DNA from: Streptomyces sp. NBC_00523
GTDB taxonomy: Bacteria; Actinomycetota; Actinomycetes; Streptomycetales; Streptomycetaceae
Direction of reading: 5' to 3'
NCBI RefSeq assembly: GCF_036346615.1
Contig: NZ_CP107836.1
Location: 6,510,001-6,574,000 of the forward strand
DNA length: 64,000 nt
Position 1 is the stretch's first letter. Every line of letters begins with the position of its first letter. Below the pieces are notes generated by a model that saw nothing but the letters and a program-made list of their open reading frames with translations, made no database searches and was not told where the DNA came from. A program made the translations under genes and the position numbers. Positions 25,270-33,687 of the stretch are shown here, in pieces.

Positions 25270-26208
25270 TCAGTGGCAGAGCCGCGCCTCGTGCTCCGCG
25301 TGGCCGCTCGGCTCCAGCTGGAAGGTGCAGTGCTCCACGTCGAAGTGGTCGCCGAGGCAGCCCTGGAGCTCGTGCAGCAGCTTCTCGTGGCCGATCGAGT
25401 CGAGCAGGTCCTGCTGCACCACCACATGGGCGGAGAGCACCGGCATCCCCGAGGTGATCGTCCAGGCGTGCAGATCGTGGACGTCCAGTACGCCGGGCAG
25501 CGCCGTGATGTGGTCGCGCACCTCGGCCATGTCGACGCCTGCGGGCGCCGCCTCCAGGAGCACGTTCAGCGTCTCGCGCAGCAGTCGCACCGCGCGCGGG
25601 ACGATCATGAGCCCGATGACCAGTGAAGCGATGGGGTCCGCCGCCTGCCAGCCGGTCGCCATGACGATGCCCGCCGAGACCAGCACCGTCACCGAGCCCA
25701 GCGTGTCCGCCAGCACCTCCAGATAGGCGCCGCGCACATTGAGGCTCTCCTGCTGCCCGCGCGTCAGCAGCGACAGCGACACCGCGTTCGCGACGAGACC
25801 CACCAGGGCGAAGGCGATCGTGAGCCCGCCCCGGGTCTCCGTCGGATCGATGAAGCGCTGTACGGCCTCGTAGAGCAGATAGCCGCCCACCCCGAGCAGC
25901 AGACAGCAGTTGGCCAGGGCTGCCAGGATCTCCGCCCGGGCGTAGCCGAAGGTGCGGTTCGGGCCGGCCGGCCGGTTCGCGAAATGGATCGCCAGCAGGG
26001 CGAGCCCGAGCCCCAGGGAATCGGTGGCCATGTGGGCCGCGTCCGCGATCAGGGCGAGCGAGCCGGACAGCACACCGCCGACGACCTCCATGACCGTGAC
26101 GGCCAGGGTGATGCAGAGCGCGATGCGCAGCCGCCCCTTGTGCGCGGCGGCCGCCGTGCCGGTGAGCGCCGGCCCGTGCGCATGTCCGTGATCGTGCCCT
26201 GCCCCCAT
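25270..26208 (-). CDS. Cation diffusion facilitator (CzcD-type)
   Basis: 312 residues with six membrane helices. The N-terminus is His-rich (GAGHDHGHAHG). Transport-site residues appear as ALIADAAHMATDSLGLGLAL (HxxxD), and the cytoplasmic metal-sensing domain includes LDVHDLHAWTITSGM. It is a proton-coupled exporter of Zn2+, Co2+ or Cd2+ at the plasma membrane. No metalloregulator gene is adjacent. It is divergent from the glycopolymer operon across 364 bases. Confidence 0.92.
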   Translation of the reverse strand: MGAGHDHGHAHGPALTGTAAAAHKGRLRIALCITLAVTVMEVVGGVLSGSLALIADAAHMATDSLGLGLALLAIHFANRPAGPNRTFGYARAEILAALANCCLLLGVGGYLLYEAVQRFIDPTETRGGLTIAFALVGLVANAVSLSLLTRGQQESLNVRGAYLEVLADTLGSVTVLVSAGIVMATGWQAADPIASLVIGLMIVPRAVRLLRETLNVLLEAAPAGVDMAEVRDHITALPGVLDVHDLHAWTITSGMPVLSAHVVVQQDLLDSIGHEKLLHELQGCLGDHFDVEHCTFQLEPSGHAEHEARLCH

Positions 26209-26572
26209 GGGGACGCCTCCCGGTCGTCTCGCGGACCCGGGCTTCCGGCCCGGGCTCTGCCAGTCAACTACGGGTGGGGGGTATCGGGCAACACGGCACT
26301 GAACACCGTTATCAACGTCCCTGACCTGCGGAAACGTGTGCAGGTCAGAGCGCTGGTACGGCGGAGGGCCACCCGGCTTTGTCAGGCGGGGCGGCCATCG
26401 ACAATGATGATCGCGGACGGAGCGCGTGGTCCGGCCCCACCTGGAACGGGGCGCGAACGGGCAGTGAACTCGCGCTTCCGTTCATCCGATAGCCTCTGCC
26501 GACATGCCGCCGGCCGCTTCTGGCCGCACTGTCGCGTGCCGATCCGTGTCAGCACCCAAGGAGTGAGTTCGT
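26209..26572. promoter_or_regulatory. Divergent non-coding region between the cation exporter and the glycopolymer operon
   Basis: 364 bases without a convincing gene; short frames here lack coding character. It holds a hairpin with perfect 9-base arms, CTGACCTGC (26321-26329) and GCAGGTCAG (26340-26348), and an AAGGAG ribosome site at 26556-26563. It must contain the promoters of both flanking transcription units; none could be fixed with confidence. Confidence 0.5.
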
Positions 26573-28396
26573 CTGTCGACCGCCATTCTCACAGGTGCTC
26601 CGCTGCCCGGATCGTCACTGGAGGACGATCTGCGGTCGCTGGGCTTCGACGTCCGGGCAGCCGCCGACGTCACCGAAGCGGCCACCCTGCTGGCCGCCGT
26701 CCCGGCGGCCCACCGCGTCGCCCTGGTCGACCCCCGCTTCGTCGGCCACCGCCACGCCCTGCGGCTCGCCCTGACCGACCCCCGCTTCCCCGCGGCGGCC
26801 GTGCCCGGCGCCCTCACCGCACAGGCCGAGGCGCGCCCCGCCCTGGTCGGCGCCCTGCGCGCCACCACCGACGCGGTCGGCGCCGGAGTGCCCGCGGGCG
26901 GCACCGCCACGGTCACCGACCGCACGGTGCCCGGCCGGCTCGCCGCGGCCATGGAGGCCGGGGGCACCGAGGTGCAGCGCCCCGAGCTGGGCTCGCTCGT
27001 CGCCACCGTGCCCGCCGACGAGACCGCCCGCGCCGCCGCCCGTACGGACGTCGAGGCCGTGGACGACGAGGCGGTCCGGTTGCGCAGCGCGGTGAAGGCC
27101 CGCGACGGCTTCTTCACCACCCACTTCATCAGCCCGTACTCGCGCTACATCGCCCGCTGGTGCGCGCGCCGGGGGCTCACCCCGAACCAGGTCACCACCG
27201 CGTCCCTGCTCACCGCGCTGATAGCGGCCGGCTGCGCGGCCACCGGCACCCGGGGCGGCTACGTCGCGGCGGGCGTCCTGCTCCTGTTCTCCTTCGTCCT
27301 GGACTGCACCGACGGGCAGCTGGCCCGCTACTCCCTGCAGTACTCCACGATGGGCGCCTGGCTGGACGCCACCTTCGACCGCGCCAAGGAGTACGCCTAC
27401 TACGCGGGCCTCGCCCTCGGCGCCGCCCGCAACGGCGACGACGTCTGGGCGCTGGCGCTCGGCGCGATGGTCCTCCAGTCCTGCCGCCACATCATCGACT
27501 TCTCGTTCAACGAGGCCAACCACGACGCGGTGGCGAACAGCAGCCCCACGGCCGCCCTCTCCGACAAGCTCGACAGCGTCGGCTGGACGGTCTGGCTGCG
27601 CCGCATGATCGTGCTCCCGATCGGCGAGCGCTGGGCGATGATCGCCGTCCTCACCGCGGTCACCACCCCGCGCATCGTCTTCTACGCCCTCCTCATCGGC
27701 TGCGCCTTCGCCGCCTGCTACACCACAGCGGGCCGCCTCCTGCGCTCCCTGACCCGCAAGGCCCGGCGCACCGACCGCGCCGCCCAGGCCCTCGCCGATC
27801 TCGCGGACTCCGGCCCCATCGCCCAGCTGATCGCCGCCCGGGGCCCGAAGATCGGCGGCGCCTGGACCGCCCCCGCGGTCGCCCTCGTCGGCACCGGGGC
27901 GCTGATCGCCGCCGCGCTCCAGCAGCCCTTCGGCAGCCGCCAGACGGTCATCGCCGCCGTCTTCTACGCGGTCTGCTCCGGGATAGCCGTGGCGCGCCCC
28001 CTCAAGGGCGCACTCGACTGGCTCGTGCCCCCGGTCTTCCGGGCCGCCGAGTACTGCACGGTCCTGATCCTGGCCGCCCGCAGCGACATCGACGGGGCGC
28101 TCCCCGCGGCCTTCGGCCTGGTCTCGGCCGTCGCCTACCATCACTACGACACGGTGTACCGCATCCGAGGCGGCACCGGCGCCCCGCCCCAGTGGCTGGT
28201 GCGCACGATCGGCGGACACGAGGGCCGGACCCTGGTCGTGGCCGTGCTCGCCGCCGCACTCACCGGAGCCTCCGGTTTCACCACGGCGCTCACCGTGCTC
28301 GCCGTGGCCGTGGCAGTGATCGTGCTGGTGGAGTCCATCCGCTTCTGGGTGTCCTCCGGGGCGCCCGCCGTTCACGACGAAGGAGAAACCGCATGA
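26573..28396 (+). CDS. CDP-alcohol phosphatidyltransferase with extra N-terminal domain
   Basis: 607 residues if read from CTG 26573, nine bases after AAGGAG; the frame closes upstream at a TGA (26564), so no ATG or GTG captures the full conserved start. Residues about 1-170 form a soluble domain of unknown function. Residues about 180-400 carry the CDP-alcohol transferase motif in full, DCTDGQLARYSLQYSTMG followed by AWLDATFD, with all four Asp. About ten membrane helices continue to the C-terminus, including a second hydrophobic region (about 430-600) not part of the catalytic domain. It should transfer a phospho-alcohol from a CDP carrier at the membrane. It is the first gene of the operon and its stop overlaps the next start (ATGA). 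Confidence 0.8.
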   Translation: MSTAILTGAPLPGSSLEDDLRSLGFDVRAAADVTEAATLLAAVPAAHRVALVDPRFVGHRHALRLALTDPRFPAAAVPGALTAQAEARPALVGALRATTDAVGAGVPAGGTATVTDRTVPGRLAAAMEAGGTEVQRPELGSLVATVPADETARAAARTDVEAVDDEAVRLRSAVKARDGFFTTHFISPYSRYIARWCARRGLTPNQVTTASLLTALIAAGCAATGTRGGYVAAGVLLLFSFVLDCTDGQLARYSLQYSTMGAWLDATFDRAKEYAYYAGLALGAARNGDDVWALALGAMVLQSCRHIIDFSFNEANHDAVANSSPTAALSDKLDSVGWTVWLRRMIVLPIGERWAMIAVLTAVTTPRIVFYALLIGCAFAACYTTAGRLLRSLTRKARRTDRAAQALADLADSGPIAQLIAARGPKIGGAWTAPAVALVGTGALIAAALQQPFGSRQTVIAAVFYAVCSGIAVARPLKGALDWLVPPVFRAAEYCTVLILAARSDIDGALPAAFGLVSAVAYHHYDTVYRIRGGTGAPPQWLVRTIGGHEGRTLVVAVLAAALTGASGFTTALTVLAVAVAVIVLVESIRFWVSSGAPAVHDEGETA

Positions 28397-29130
28397 TCGG
28401 CCTCGTACTGGCAGCCGGCGCGGGACGGCGCCTGCGCCCCTACACCGACACGCTGCCCAAGGCGCTCGTGCCGGTGGACGGCGACAAGACGATCCTCGAC
28501 CTCACGCTGGCCAACTTCGCCGAGATCGGGCTCACCGAGGTCGCGATCGTCGTCGGCTACCGCAAGGAGGCCGTCTACGCCCGCAAGGAGGAGCTGGAGG
28601 CCACGTACGGCCTGAAGCTCACCCTCGTGGACAACGACAAGGCCGAGGAGTGGAACAACGCCTACTCCCTGTGGTGCGCCCGTGAGCAGCTGAAGCGCGG
28701 GGTGCTCCTCGCCAACGGCGACACCGTGCACCCGGTCTCCGTCGAGAAGACCCTGCTGGCCGCGCGCGGCGACGGGCAGAAGATCATCCTCGCCCTCGAC
28801 ACGGTGAAGTCCCTCGCCGACGAGGAGATGAAGGTCGTCGTCGAGGACGGCAAGGGCGTCCGGCGGATCACCAAGCTGATGGACCCGGCCGAGGCCACCG
28901 GCGAGTACATCGGCCTCACCCTCATCGAGGCCGAGGCCGCGGAGGAACTGGCCGACGCGCTGAAGGCCACCTTCGAGCGCGACCCGGACCTCTACTACGA
29001 GGACGGCTACCAGGAGCTCGTCAACCGCGGCTTCACCGTGGACGTCGCCCCCATCGGTGACGTCAGCTGGGTCGAGATCGACAACCACGACGACCTCGCG
29101 AAGGGCCGGGAGATCGCGTGCCGGTACTGA
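28393..29130 (+). CDS. Sugar/alcohol-phosphate nucleotidyltransferase
   Basis: 245 residues, a single NTP-transferase domain. The nucleotide loop is LVLAAGAGRRLRPYTDTLPK, with Ala after the conserved Lys where related enzymes have Pro. The metal Asp occurs in LLANGDTVHPV, and SWVEIDNHDDLAKG ends the domain. The pattern is closest to phosphocholine/inositol-phosphate cytidylyltransferases (LicC/IPCT type). It probably makes the CDP-alcohol donor used by the two neighbouring transferases. It is coupled by an ATGA overlap upstream and a 13-base overlap downstream. Confidence 0.82.
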   Translation: MIGLVLAAGAGRRLRPYTDTLPKALVPVDGDKTILDLTLANFAEIGLTEVAIVVGYRKEAVYARKEELEATYGLKLTLVDNDKAEEWNNAYSLWCAREQLKRGVLLANGDTVHPVSVEKTLLAARGDGQKIILALDTVKSLADEEMKVVVEDGKGVRRITKLMDPAEATGEYIGLTLIEAEAAEELADALKATFERDPDLYYEDGYQELVNRGFTVDVAPIGDVSWVEIDNHDDLAKGREIACRY

Positions 29131-30179
29131 CCCGACTCATCCCGTCCCCGGTCTTCGTGGACATCAGCCGGGGTGCCATGCACGACCTGGCCGGTCTCCT
29201 CGCCGACCAGCGGATCTCCGCCTCCGGCAAGCTCGCCATCGCGATCAGCGGCGGCTCCGGCCTGGCCCTGCGCGAGAAGCTGGCCCCGGCCCTGCCGGGC
29301 GCCGACTGGTACTGCGTCGCCGGCGGCAACATCGACGCCGCGGTGCAGCTGGCCGACGACATCAAGGGCAAGCGCTACGACGCCGTGGTCGGCCTCGGCG
29401 GCGGCAAGATCATCGACGTCGCGAAGTACGCCGCGGCCCGGGTCGGCCTGCCGCTGGTCTCGGTCGCCACGAACCTCGCCCACGACGGCCTCTGCTCGCC
29501 CGTCGCCACCCTGGACAACGACAACGGCCGGGGCTCCTACGGCGTCCCCATGCCCATCGCCATGGTGATCGACCTGTCGGTGATCCGCGCCGCCCCCGAC
29601 CGCTTCGTGCGGTCCGGCATCGGCGACGCGATCTCCAACATCTCCGCCATCGCCGACTGGGAGCTCTCGCACCAGGTCAACGGCGAGCAGATCGACGGAC
29701 TGGCCGCCGCCATGGCCCGTACCGCGGGCGAAGCCGTCCTGCGCCACCCCGGCACCGTCGCCGACGACGAGTTCCTCACCGTCCTCGCCGAGTCGCTGGT
29801 GCTCTCCGGTATCGCCATCTCGATCAGCGGCGACACCCGGCCCTCGTCCGGCGCCTGCCACGAGATCAGCCACGCGTTCGACCTGCTCTTCCCGAAGCGG
29901 GCCGCCAGCCACGGCGAGCAGGTCGGCCTCGGCGCCGCCTTCGCCATGCACCTGCGCGGGGCCGTGGACGAGTCCGGCCTCTTCGCCGACGTACTGCGCA
30001 GGCACGGTCTGCCGGTCACGCCCGAGGAGATCGGCTTCACCGCCGACGAATTCGTCCAGGCCGTCGAGTACGCGCCCCAGACCCGCCCGGGACGCTTCAC
30101 GGTCCTGGAACACCTCAGCCTCTCCACCGACCAGATCAGGGACGCGTACGTCGACTATGCCAAGACCATCAGTAGCTGA
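29118..30179 (+). CDS. Glycerol-1-phosphate-dehydrogenase-like iron/zinc alcohol dehydrogenase
   Basis: 353 residues. The NAD(P) site is VGLGGGKIIDVAKYAA, followed by LVSVATNLAHDGLCSPVA. Metal ligands appear in SSGACHEISHAFDLLFPKRA and ASHGEQVGLGAAFAMHL. This arrangement is that of sn-glycerol-1-phosphate dehydrogenases (EgsA, B. subtilis AraM), which reduce dihydroxyacetone phosphate. Here it would supply G1P or a related polyol phosphate to the cytidylyltransferase (inference). The GTG start lies 13 bases inside the previous gene, and the next gene starts 23 bases before its stop. Confidence 0.8.
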   Translation: MPVLTRLIPSPVFVDISRGAMHDLAGLLADQRISASGKLAIAISGGSGLALREKLAPALPGADWYCVAGGNIDAAVQLADDIKGKRYDAVVGLGGGKIIDVAKYAAARVGLPLVSVATNLAHDGLCSPVATLDNDNGRGSYGVPMPIAMVIDLSVIRAAPDRFVRSGIGDAISNISAIADWELSHQVNGEQIDGLAAAMARTAGEAVLRHPGTVADDEFLTVLAESLVLSGIAISISGDTRPSSGACHEISHAFDLLFPKRAASHGEQVGLGAAFAMHLRGAVDESGLFADVLRRHGLPVTPEEIGFTADEFVQAVEYAPQTRPGRFTVLEHLSLSTDQIRDAYVDYAKTISS

Positions 30180-30936
30180 ACTCCGCCCGGTCGTTCACCC
30201 GCCGGGCGTCAAGGACCGGCGCAGCGGTGAGCACTGGGCGGGCCGGATATACATGCGCGAGGTCTCCCTGCGCATCGACCGGTACCTGGTGAACACCAAG
30301 GTCACGCCCAACCAGCTGACCTACCTGATGACGCTGGCCGGAGTGCTCGCCGCCCCCGCACTGCTCGTCCCGGGCATCTGGGGCGCGGTGCTCGGCGTCG
30401 TCATGGTCCAGCTGTACCTGCTGCTCGACTGCGTGGACGGCGAGATCGCGCGCTGGAAGAAGCAGTTCTCGCTCGGCGGCGTCTACCTCGACCGGGTCGG
30501 CGCCTACCTGTGCGACGCGGCCGTCCTCGTCGGCTTCGGCCTGCGCGCCGCCGACCTGTGGGGCACCGGCCGGATCGACTGGCTGTGGGCCTTCCTCGGC
30601 ACGCTCGCCGCGCTCGGCGCGATCCTGATCAAGGCCGAGACGGACCTGGTCGGCGTCGCCCGCCACCAGGGCGGACTGCCGCCGGTCAAGGAGTCCGCCT
30701 CCGAGCCGCGCTCCTCCGGCATGGCGTTCGCCCGCCGGGCCGCCGGTGCGCTGAAGTTCCACCGGCTCATCCTGTGCGTCGAGGCGTCCCTGGTCATCCT
30801 CGTCGCGGCGATCCTCGACGCGGTGCGGGACGACTTCTTCTTCAGCCGCCTCGCGGTCGCGGTCCTGGCGGGCATCGCCCTGCTCCAGACCCTGCTGCAC
30901 CTCGTGTCGGTCCTGGCATCGAGCAGGCTGAAGTGA
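30157..30936 (+). CDS. Second CDP-alcohol phosphatidyltransferase, altered catalytic motif
   Basis: 259 residues with about six membrane helices. The CDP-alcohol motif begins normally, DCVDGEIARWKKQFSLGG followed by VYLD, but the position of the fourth Asp (the catalytic base in the family) is Ala, in DRVGAYLCD; an Asp occurs four residues later. N-terminal KVTPNQLTYLMTLAGVLAAP is typical of the family. It may have shifted active-site geometry, an unusual acceptor, or be a non-catalytic partner of the first transferase. Translation is coupled to both neighbours (23-base overlap upstream, GTGA downstream). Confidence 0.82.
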   Translation: MPRPSVAELRPVVHPPGVKDRRSGEHWAGRIYMREVSLRIDRYLVNTKVTPNQLTYLMTLAGVLAAPALLVPGIWGAVLGVVMVQLYLLLDCVDGEIARWKKQFSLGGVYLDRVGAYLCDAAVLVGFGLRAADLWGTGRIDWLWAFLGTLAALGAILIKAETDLVGVARHQGGLPPVKESASEPRSSGMAFARRAAGALKFHRLILCVEASLVILVAAILDAVRDDFFFSRLAVAVLAGIALLQTLLHLVSVLASSRLK

Positions 30937-31817
30937 GCACACCCATGAAACTCGGCGCGGTCATCATCACCATGGGCAACCGCCCGGCCGAGCTGCGCGC
31001 CCTGCTCGATTCGGTCGCCGCCCAGGAGGGCGACCGGATCGAGGTGGTCGTCGTCGGCAACGGCTCGCCCGTCCCCGACGTCCCCCCGGGCGTCCGCACC
31101 GTCGAGCTGCCCGAGAACCTCGGCATCCCCGGCGGCCGGAACGTCGGCATCGAGGCGTTCGGGCCCTCCGGCGCCGATGTGGACGCCCTGCTCTTCCTGG
31201 ACGACGACGGGCTGCTGCCCCTCACCGACACCGCGGAGCTGTGCCGGAAGGCGTTCGCCGAGGACGCCCGGCTCGGCATCATCAGTTTCCGCATCGCGGA
31301 CCCCGAGACCGGGGTCACCCAGCGCCGGCACGTGCCCCGGCTGCGCGCCGCCGACCCGATGCGCTCGTCCCGCGTGACGACGTTCCTGGGCGGCGCCAAC
31401 GCGGTGCGCACCCGGGTGCTGGCCGAGGTCGGCCCGCTGCCGGGCGACTTCTTCTACGCGCACGAGGAGACGGACCTCGCCTGGCGGGCGCTGGACGCCG
31501 GCTGGCTGATCGACTACCGCGCGGACATGGTGCTGCACCACCCCACCACGGCCCCGTCCCGCCATGCCGTCTACCACCGCATGGTGGCCCGCAACCGGGT
31601 CTGGCTGGCCCGGCGCAACCTCCCCGCGCCCCTCGTCCCGGTGTACCTCGGGGTGTGGATGCTGCTGACCCTGCTGCGCAGGCCGTCCGGCGAGGCGCTG
31701 AAGGCGTGGTTCGGCGGATTCCGGGAAGGCTGGCGGACGCCCTGCGGACCGCGCCGCCCGATGAAGTGGCGTACGGTGTGGCGACTGACCAGGCTGGGCC
31801 GCCCTCCGGTCATCTGA
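30933..31817 (+). CDS. GT2-family glycosyltransferase
   Basis: 294 residues. A GT-A fold begins at LGAVIITMGNRPAELRALLD; ELPENLGIPGGRNVGIEAF and LLFLDDDGLLPLTD (the DxD metal site) follow. GGANAVRTRVLAEVGPLPGD and FFYAHEETDLAWRALDAGW are the acceptor/catalytic region of rhamnosyl- or galactosyltransferase-like GT2 enzymes. A C-terminal hydrophobic stretch VPVYLGVWMLLTLL suggests membrane contact. The start is a GTG overlapping the previous stop. It probably adds a sugar to the lipid-linked or phosphodiester intermediate. Confidence 0.87.
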   Translation: MSTPMKLGAVIITMGNRPAELRALLDSVAAQEGDRIEVVVVGNGSPVPDVPPGVRTVELPENLGIPGGRNVGIEAFGPSGADVDALLFLDDDGLLPLTDTAELCRKAFAEDARLGIISFRIADPETGVTQRRHVPRLRAADPMRSSRVTTFLGGANAVRTRVLAEVGPLPGDFFYAHEETDLAWRALDAGWLIDYRADMVLHHPTTAPSRHAVYHRMVARNRVWLARRNLPAPLVPVYLGVWMLLTLLRRPSGEALKAWFGGFREGWRTPCGPRRPMKWRTVWRLTRLGRPPVI

Positions 31818-31820
31818 GAG

Positions 31821-31836
31821 GCTCCCCTCTGGGAGC
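31821..31836. terminator. Small hairpin between glycosyltransferase and exporter genes
   Basis: GCTCCC-CTCT-GGGAGC, four bases after the glycosyltransferase stop. It is the only gap (106 bases) in the operon and may attenuate transcription or allow a separate promoter for the exporter. Confidence 0.4.
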
Positions 31837-31923
31837 ATGAGGCGTATTTTTCTTGTCGGGACCTGTCCGCCCTGAGCCGCGCCCGCGACTGGCTGCGCAT
31901 TTCGAATACGAGAGTTTCTTCTG

Positions 31924-32853
31924 GTGAGTGACACAACCCATGGCGGCGCGGTTGCGGTGAGCAGCCCGCCCTCAGCCGACGACGGCCTGAGCGCGGCCGA
32001 GCTGGCCGCGAAGTACGGCCTTGCGGTCAGCGGTGCCCGGCCCGGACTCCTCGAGTACGTGCGCCAGCTCCAGGGGCGGCGCCATTTCATCCTGGCGTTC
32101 TCCCGGGCCAAGCTGACCGCCCAGTACAGCCAGGCGAAGCTGGGCCAGCTGTGGCAGGTGGCGACCCCGCTCCTGAACGCGGCGGTCTACTTCCTCATCT
32201 TCGGGCTGATCCTCGGCACGAAGAAGGGGATCCCGCAGGAGGTCTTCATCCCGTTCCTGGTGACCGGGGTGTTCGTCTTCACCTTCACGCAGAGCTCCGT
32301 GATGGCCGGTGTACGCGCGATCTCCGGGAACCTCGGCCTGGTCAGGGCCCTGCACTTCCCGCGCGCCTCGTTGCCGATCTCCTTCTCGCTCCAGCAGCTC
32401 CAGCAGCTGCTGTACTCGATGATCGTGCTGATCGCGGTCACGGTCGGATTCGGCAGCTACCCCCGGCTCTCCTGGCTGCTGGTGCTCCCCGCGCTGGCGA
32501 TGCAGTTCTTCTTCAACACCGGACTGGCGCTCGCCATGGCCAGAATGGGCGCCAAGACCCCGGACCTGGCGCAGCTGATGCCGTTCGTCATGCGGACCTG
32601 GATGTACGCCTCCGGCGTCATGTTCTCCATCCCGGTGATGCTCGCGGACAAGCCGGCCTGGATCACCGACGTGCTCCAGTACAACCCGGCGGCCATCTAC
32701 ATGGACCTGGTCAGGTTCGCCCTGATCGACGGATACGGCTCCGAGAACCTGCCGGACCACGTCTGGGTGGTCGCCCTCGCCTGGTCGATCGTGGTGGGCA
32801 TCGTGGGCTTCGTGTACTTCTGGAAGGCAGAGGAACGGTACGGCCGTGGCTGA
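31924..32853 (+). CDS. ABC-2 exporter permease (polysaccharide/polyol-phosphate type)
   Basis: 309 residues with six membrane helices. The N-terminal amphipathic stretch (FSRAKLTAQYSQAKLGQLWQ, then VATPLLNAAVYFLIFGLILG) is the hallmark of the Wzm/TagG/RfbA family. It forms the membrane channel through which a lipid-linked polymer is flipped, together with the ATPase encoded 8 bases before its stop. The GTG start has a weak ribosome site. Confidence 0.9.
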   Translation: MSDTTHGGAVAVSSPPSADDGLSAAELAAKYGLAVSGARPGLLEYVRQLQGRRHFILAFSRAKLTAQYSQAKLGQLWQVATPLLNAAVYFLIFGLILGTKKGIPQEVFIPFLVTGVFVFTFTQSSVMAGVRAISGNLGLVRALHFPRASLPISFSLQQLQQLLYSMIVLIAVTVGFGSYPRLSWLLVLPALAMQFFFNTGLALAMARMGAKTPDLAQLMPFVMRTWMYASGVMFSIPVMLADKPAWITDVLQYNPAAIYMDLVRFALIDGYGSENLPDHVWVVALAWSIVVGIVGFVYFWKAEERYGRG

Positions 32854-33631
32854 CGACAACACCGCGGGGCGCGTCCCCACCGTGATCGCCGACGACGTGC
32901 ACATCGTGTACCGGGTCAACGGCGGCGGCGGTGGCAAGGGCAGCGCCACCGCGGCACTGAGCCGGATCATGCGCCGCGAGAAGGGCCAGGAGCGCGGGGT
33001 GCGCAAGGTGCACGCCGTGCGCGGGGTCACCTTCACCGCCTACCGGGGCGAGGCGATCGGGCTCATCGGGACGAACGGCTCCGGCAAGTCGACGCTGCTC
33101 CGCGCCATCGCGGGCCTGCTGCCGACGGAGAGCGGCAGCGTCTACACGGACGGCCAGCCCTCGCTGCTCGGCGTCAACGCCGCGCTGATGAGCGATCTGA
33201 CCGGCGAACGCAACGTGGTGCTCGGCGGCCTCGCGATGGGCATGAGCCGCGAGGAGATCCGCGAGCGCTACGAGGACATCGTGGAGTTCTCCGGCATCAA
33301 CGACAAGGGCGACTTCATCACCCTGCCGATGCGCACCTACTCCTCCGGCATGGCCGCCCGCCTCCGCTTCTCCATCGCGGCCGCCAAGAACCACGACGTC
33401 CTCATGATCGACGAGGCGCTGGCGACCGGTGACCGCAAGTTCCAGATCCGCTCCGAGGCGCGGATCAGGGAGCTGCGCAAGGAGGCCGGCACGGTCTTCC
33501 TGGTCAGCCACAGCAACAAGTCGATCCGGGACACCTGCAACCGGGTCCTGTGGCTGGAGAAGGGCGAGCTCCTGATGGACGGCCCGACCGAAGAGGTCCT
33601 GCGGGCCTACGAGCGGGAGACCGGCAAGTAG
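32846..33631 (+). CDS. ABC exporter ATPase (Wzt/TagH type)
   Basis: 261 residues. Walker A is GLIGTNGSGKSTLLRAIAG, the signature is TYSSGMAARLRFSIAAAKN and Walker B is DVLMIDEALATGD; these are the exact forms of the TagH/Wzt subfamily. There is no C-terminal carbohydrate-binding domain, so recognition of a specific chain end is not evident. It overlaps the permease gene and ends the operon, followed by a hairpin terminator. Confidence 0.93.
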   Translation: MADDNTAGRVPTVIADDVHIVYRVNGGGGGKGSATAALSRIMRREKGQERGVRKVHAVRGVTFTAYRGEAIGLIGTNGSGKSTLLRAIAGLLPTESGSVYTDGQPSLLGVNAALMSDLTGERNVVLGGLAMGMSREEIRERYEDIVEFSGINDKGDFITLPMRTYSSGMAARLRFSIAAAKNHDVLMIDEALATGDRKFQIRSEARIRELRKEAGTVFLVSHSNKSIRDTCNRVLWLEKGELLMDGPTEEVLRAYERETGK

Positions 33632-33655
33632 GACGCCCCGCGTCGCACGGCACTC

Positions 33656-33687
33656 GGCCCCCACCGGAGACCCTTCCGGCGGGGGCC
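33656..33687 (+). terminator. Terminator of the glycopolymer/exporter operon
   Basis: GGCCCCCACCGG pairs with CCGGCGGGGGCC (one mismatch) around an 8-base loop, 24 bases after the ATPase stop. Confidence 0.7.
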
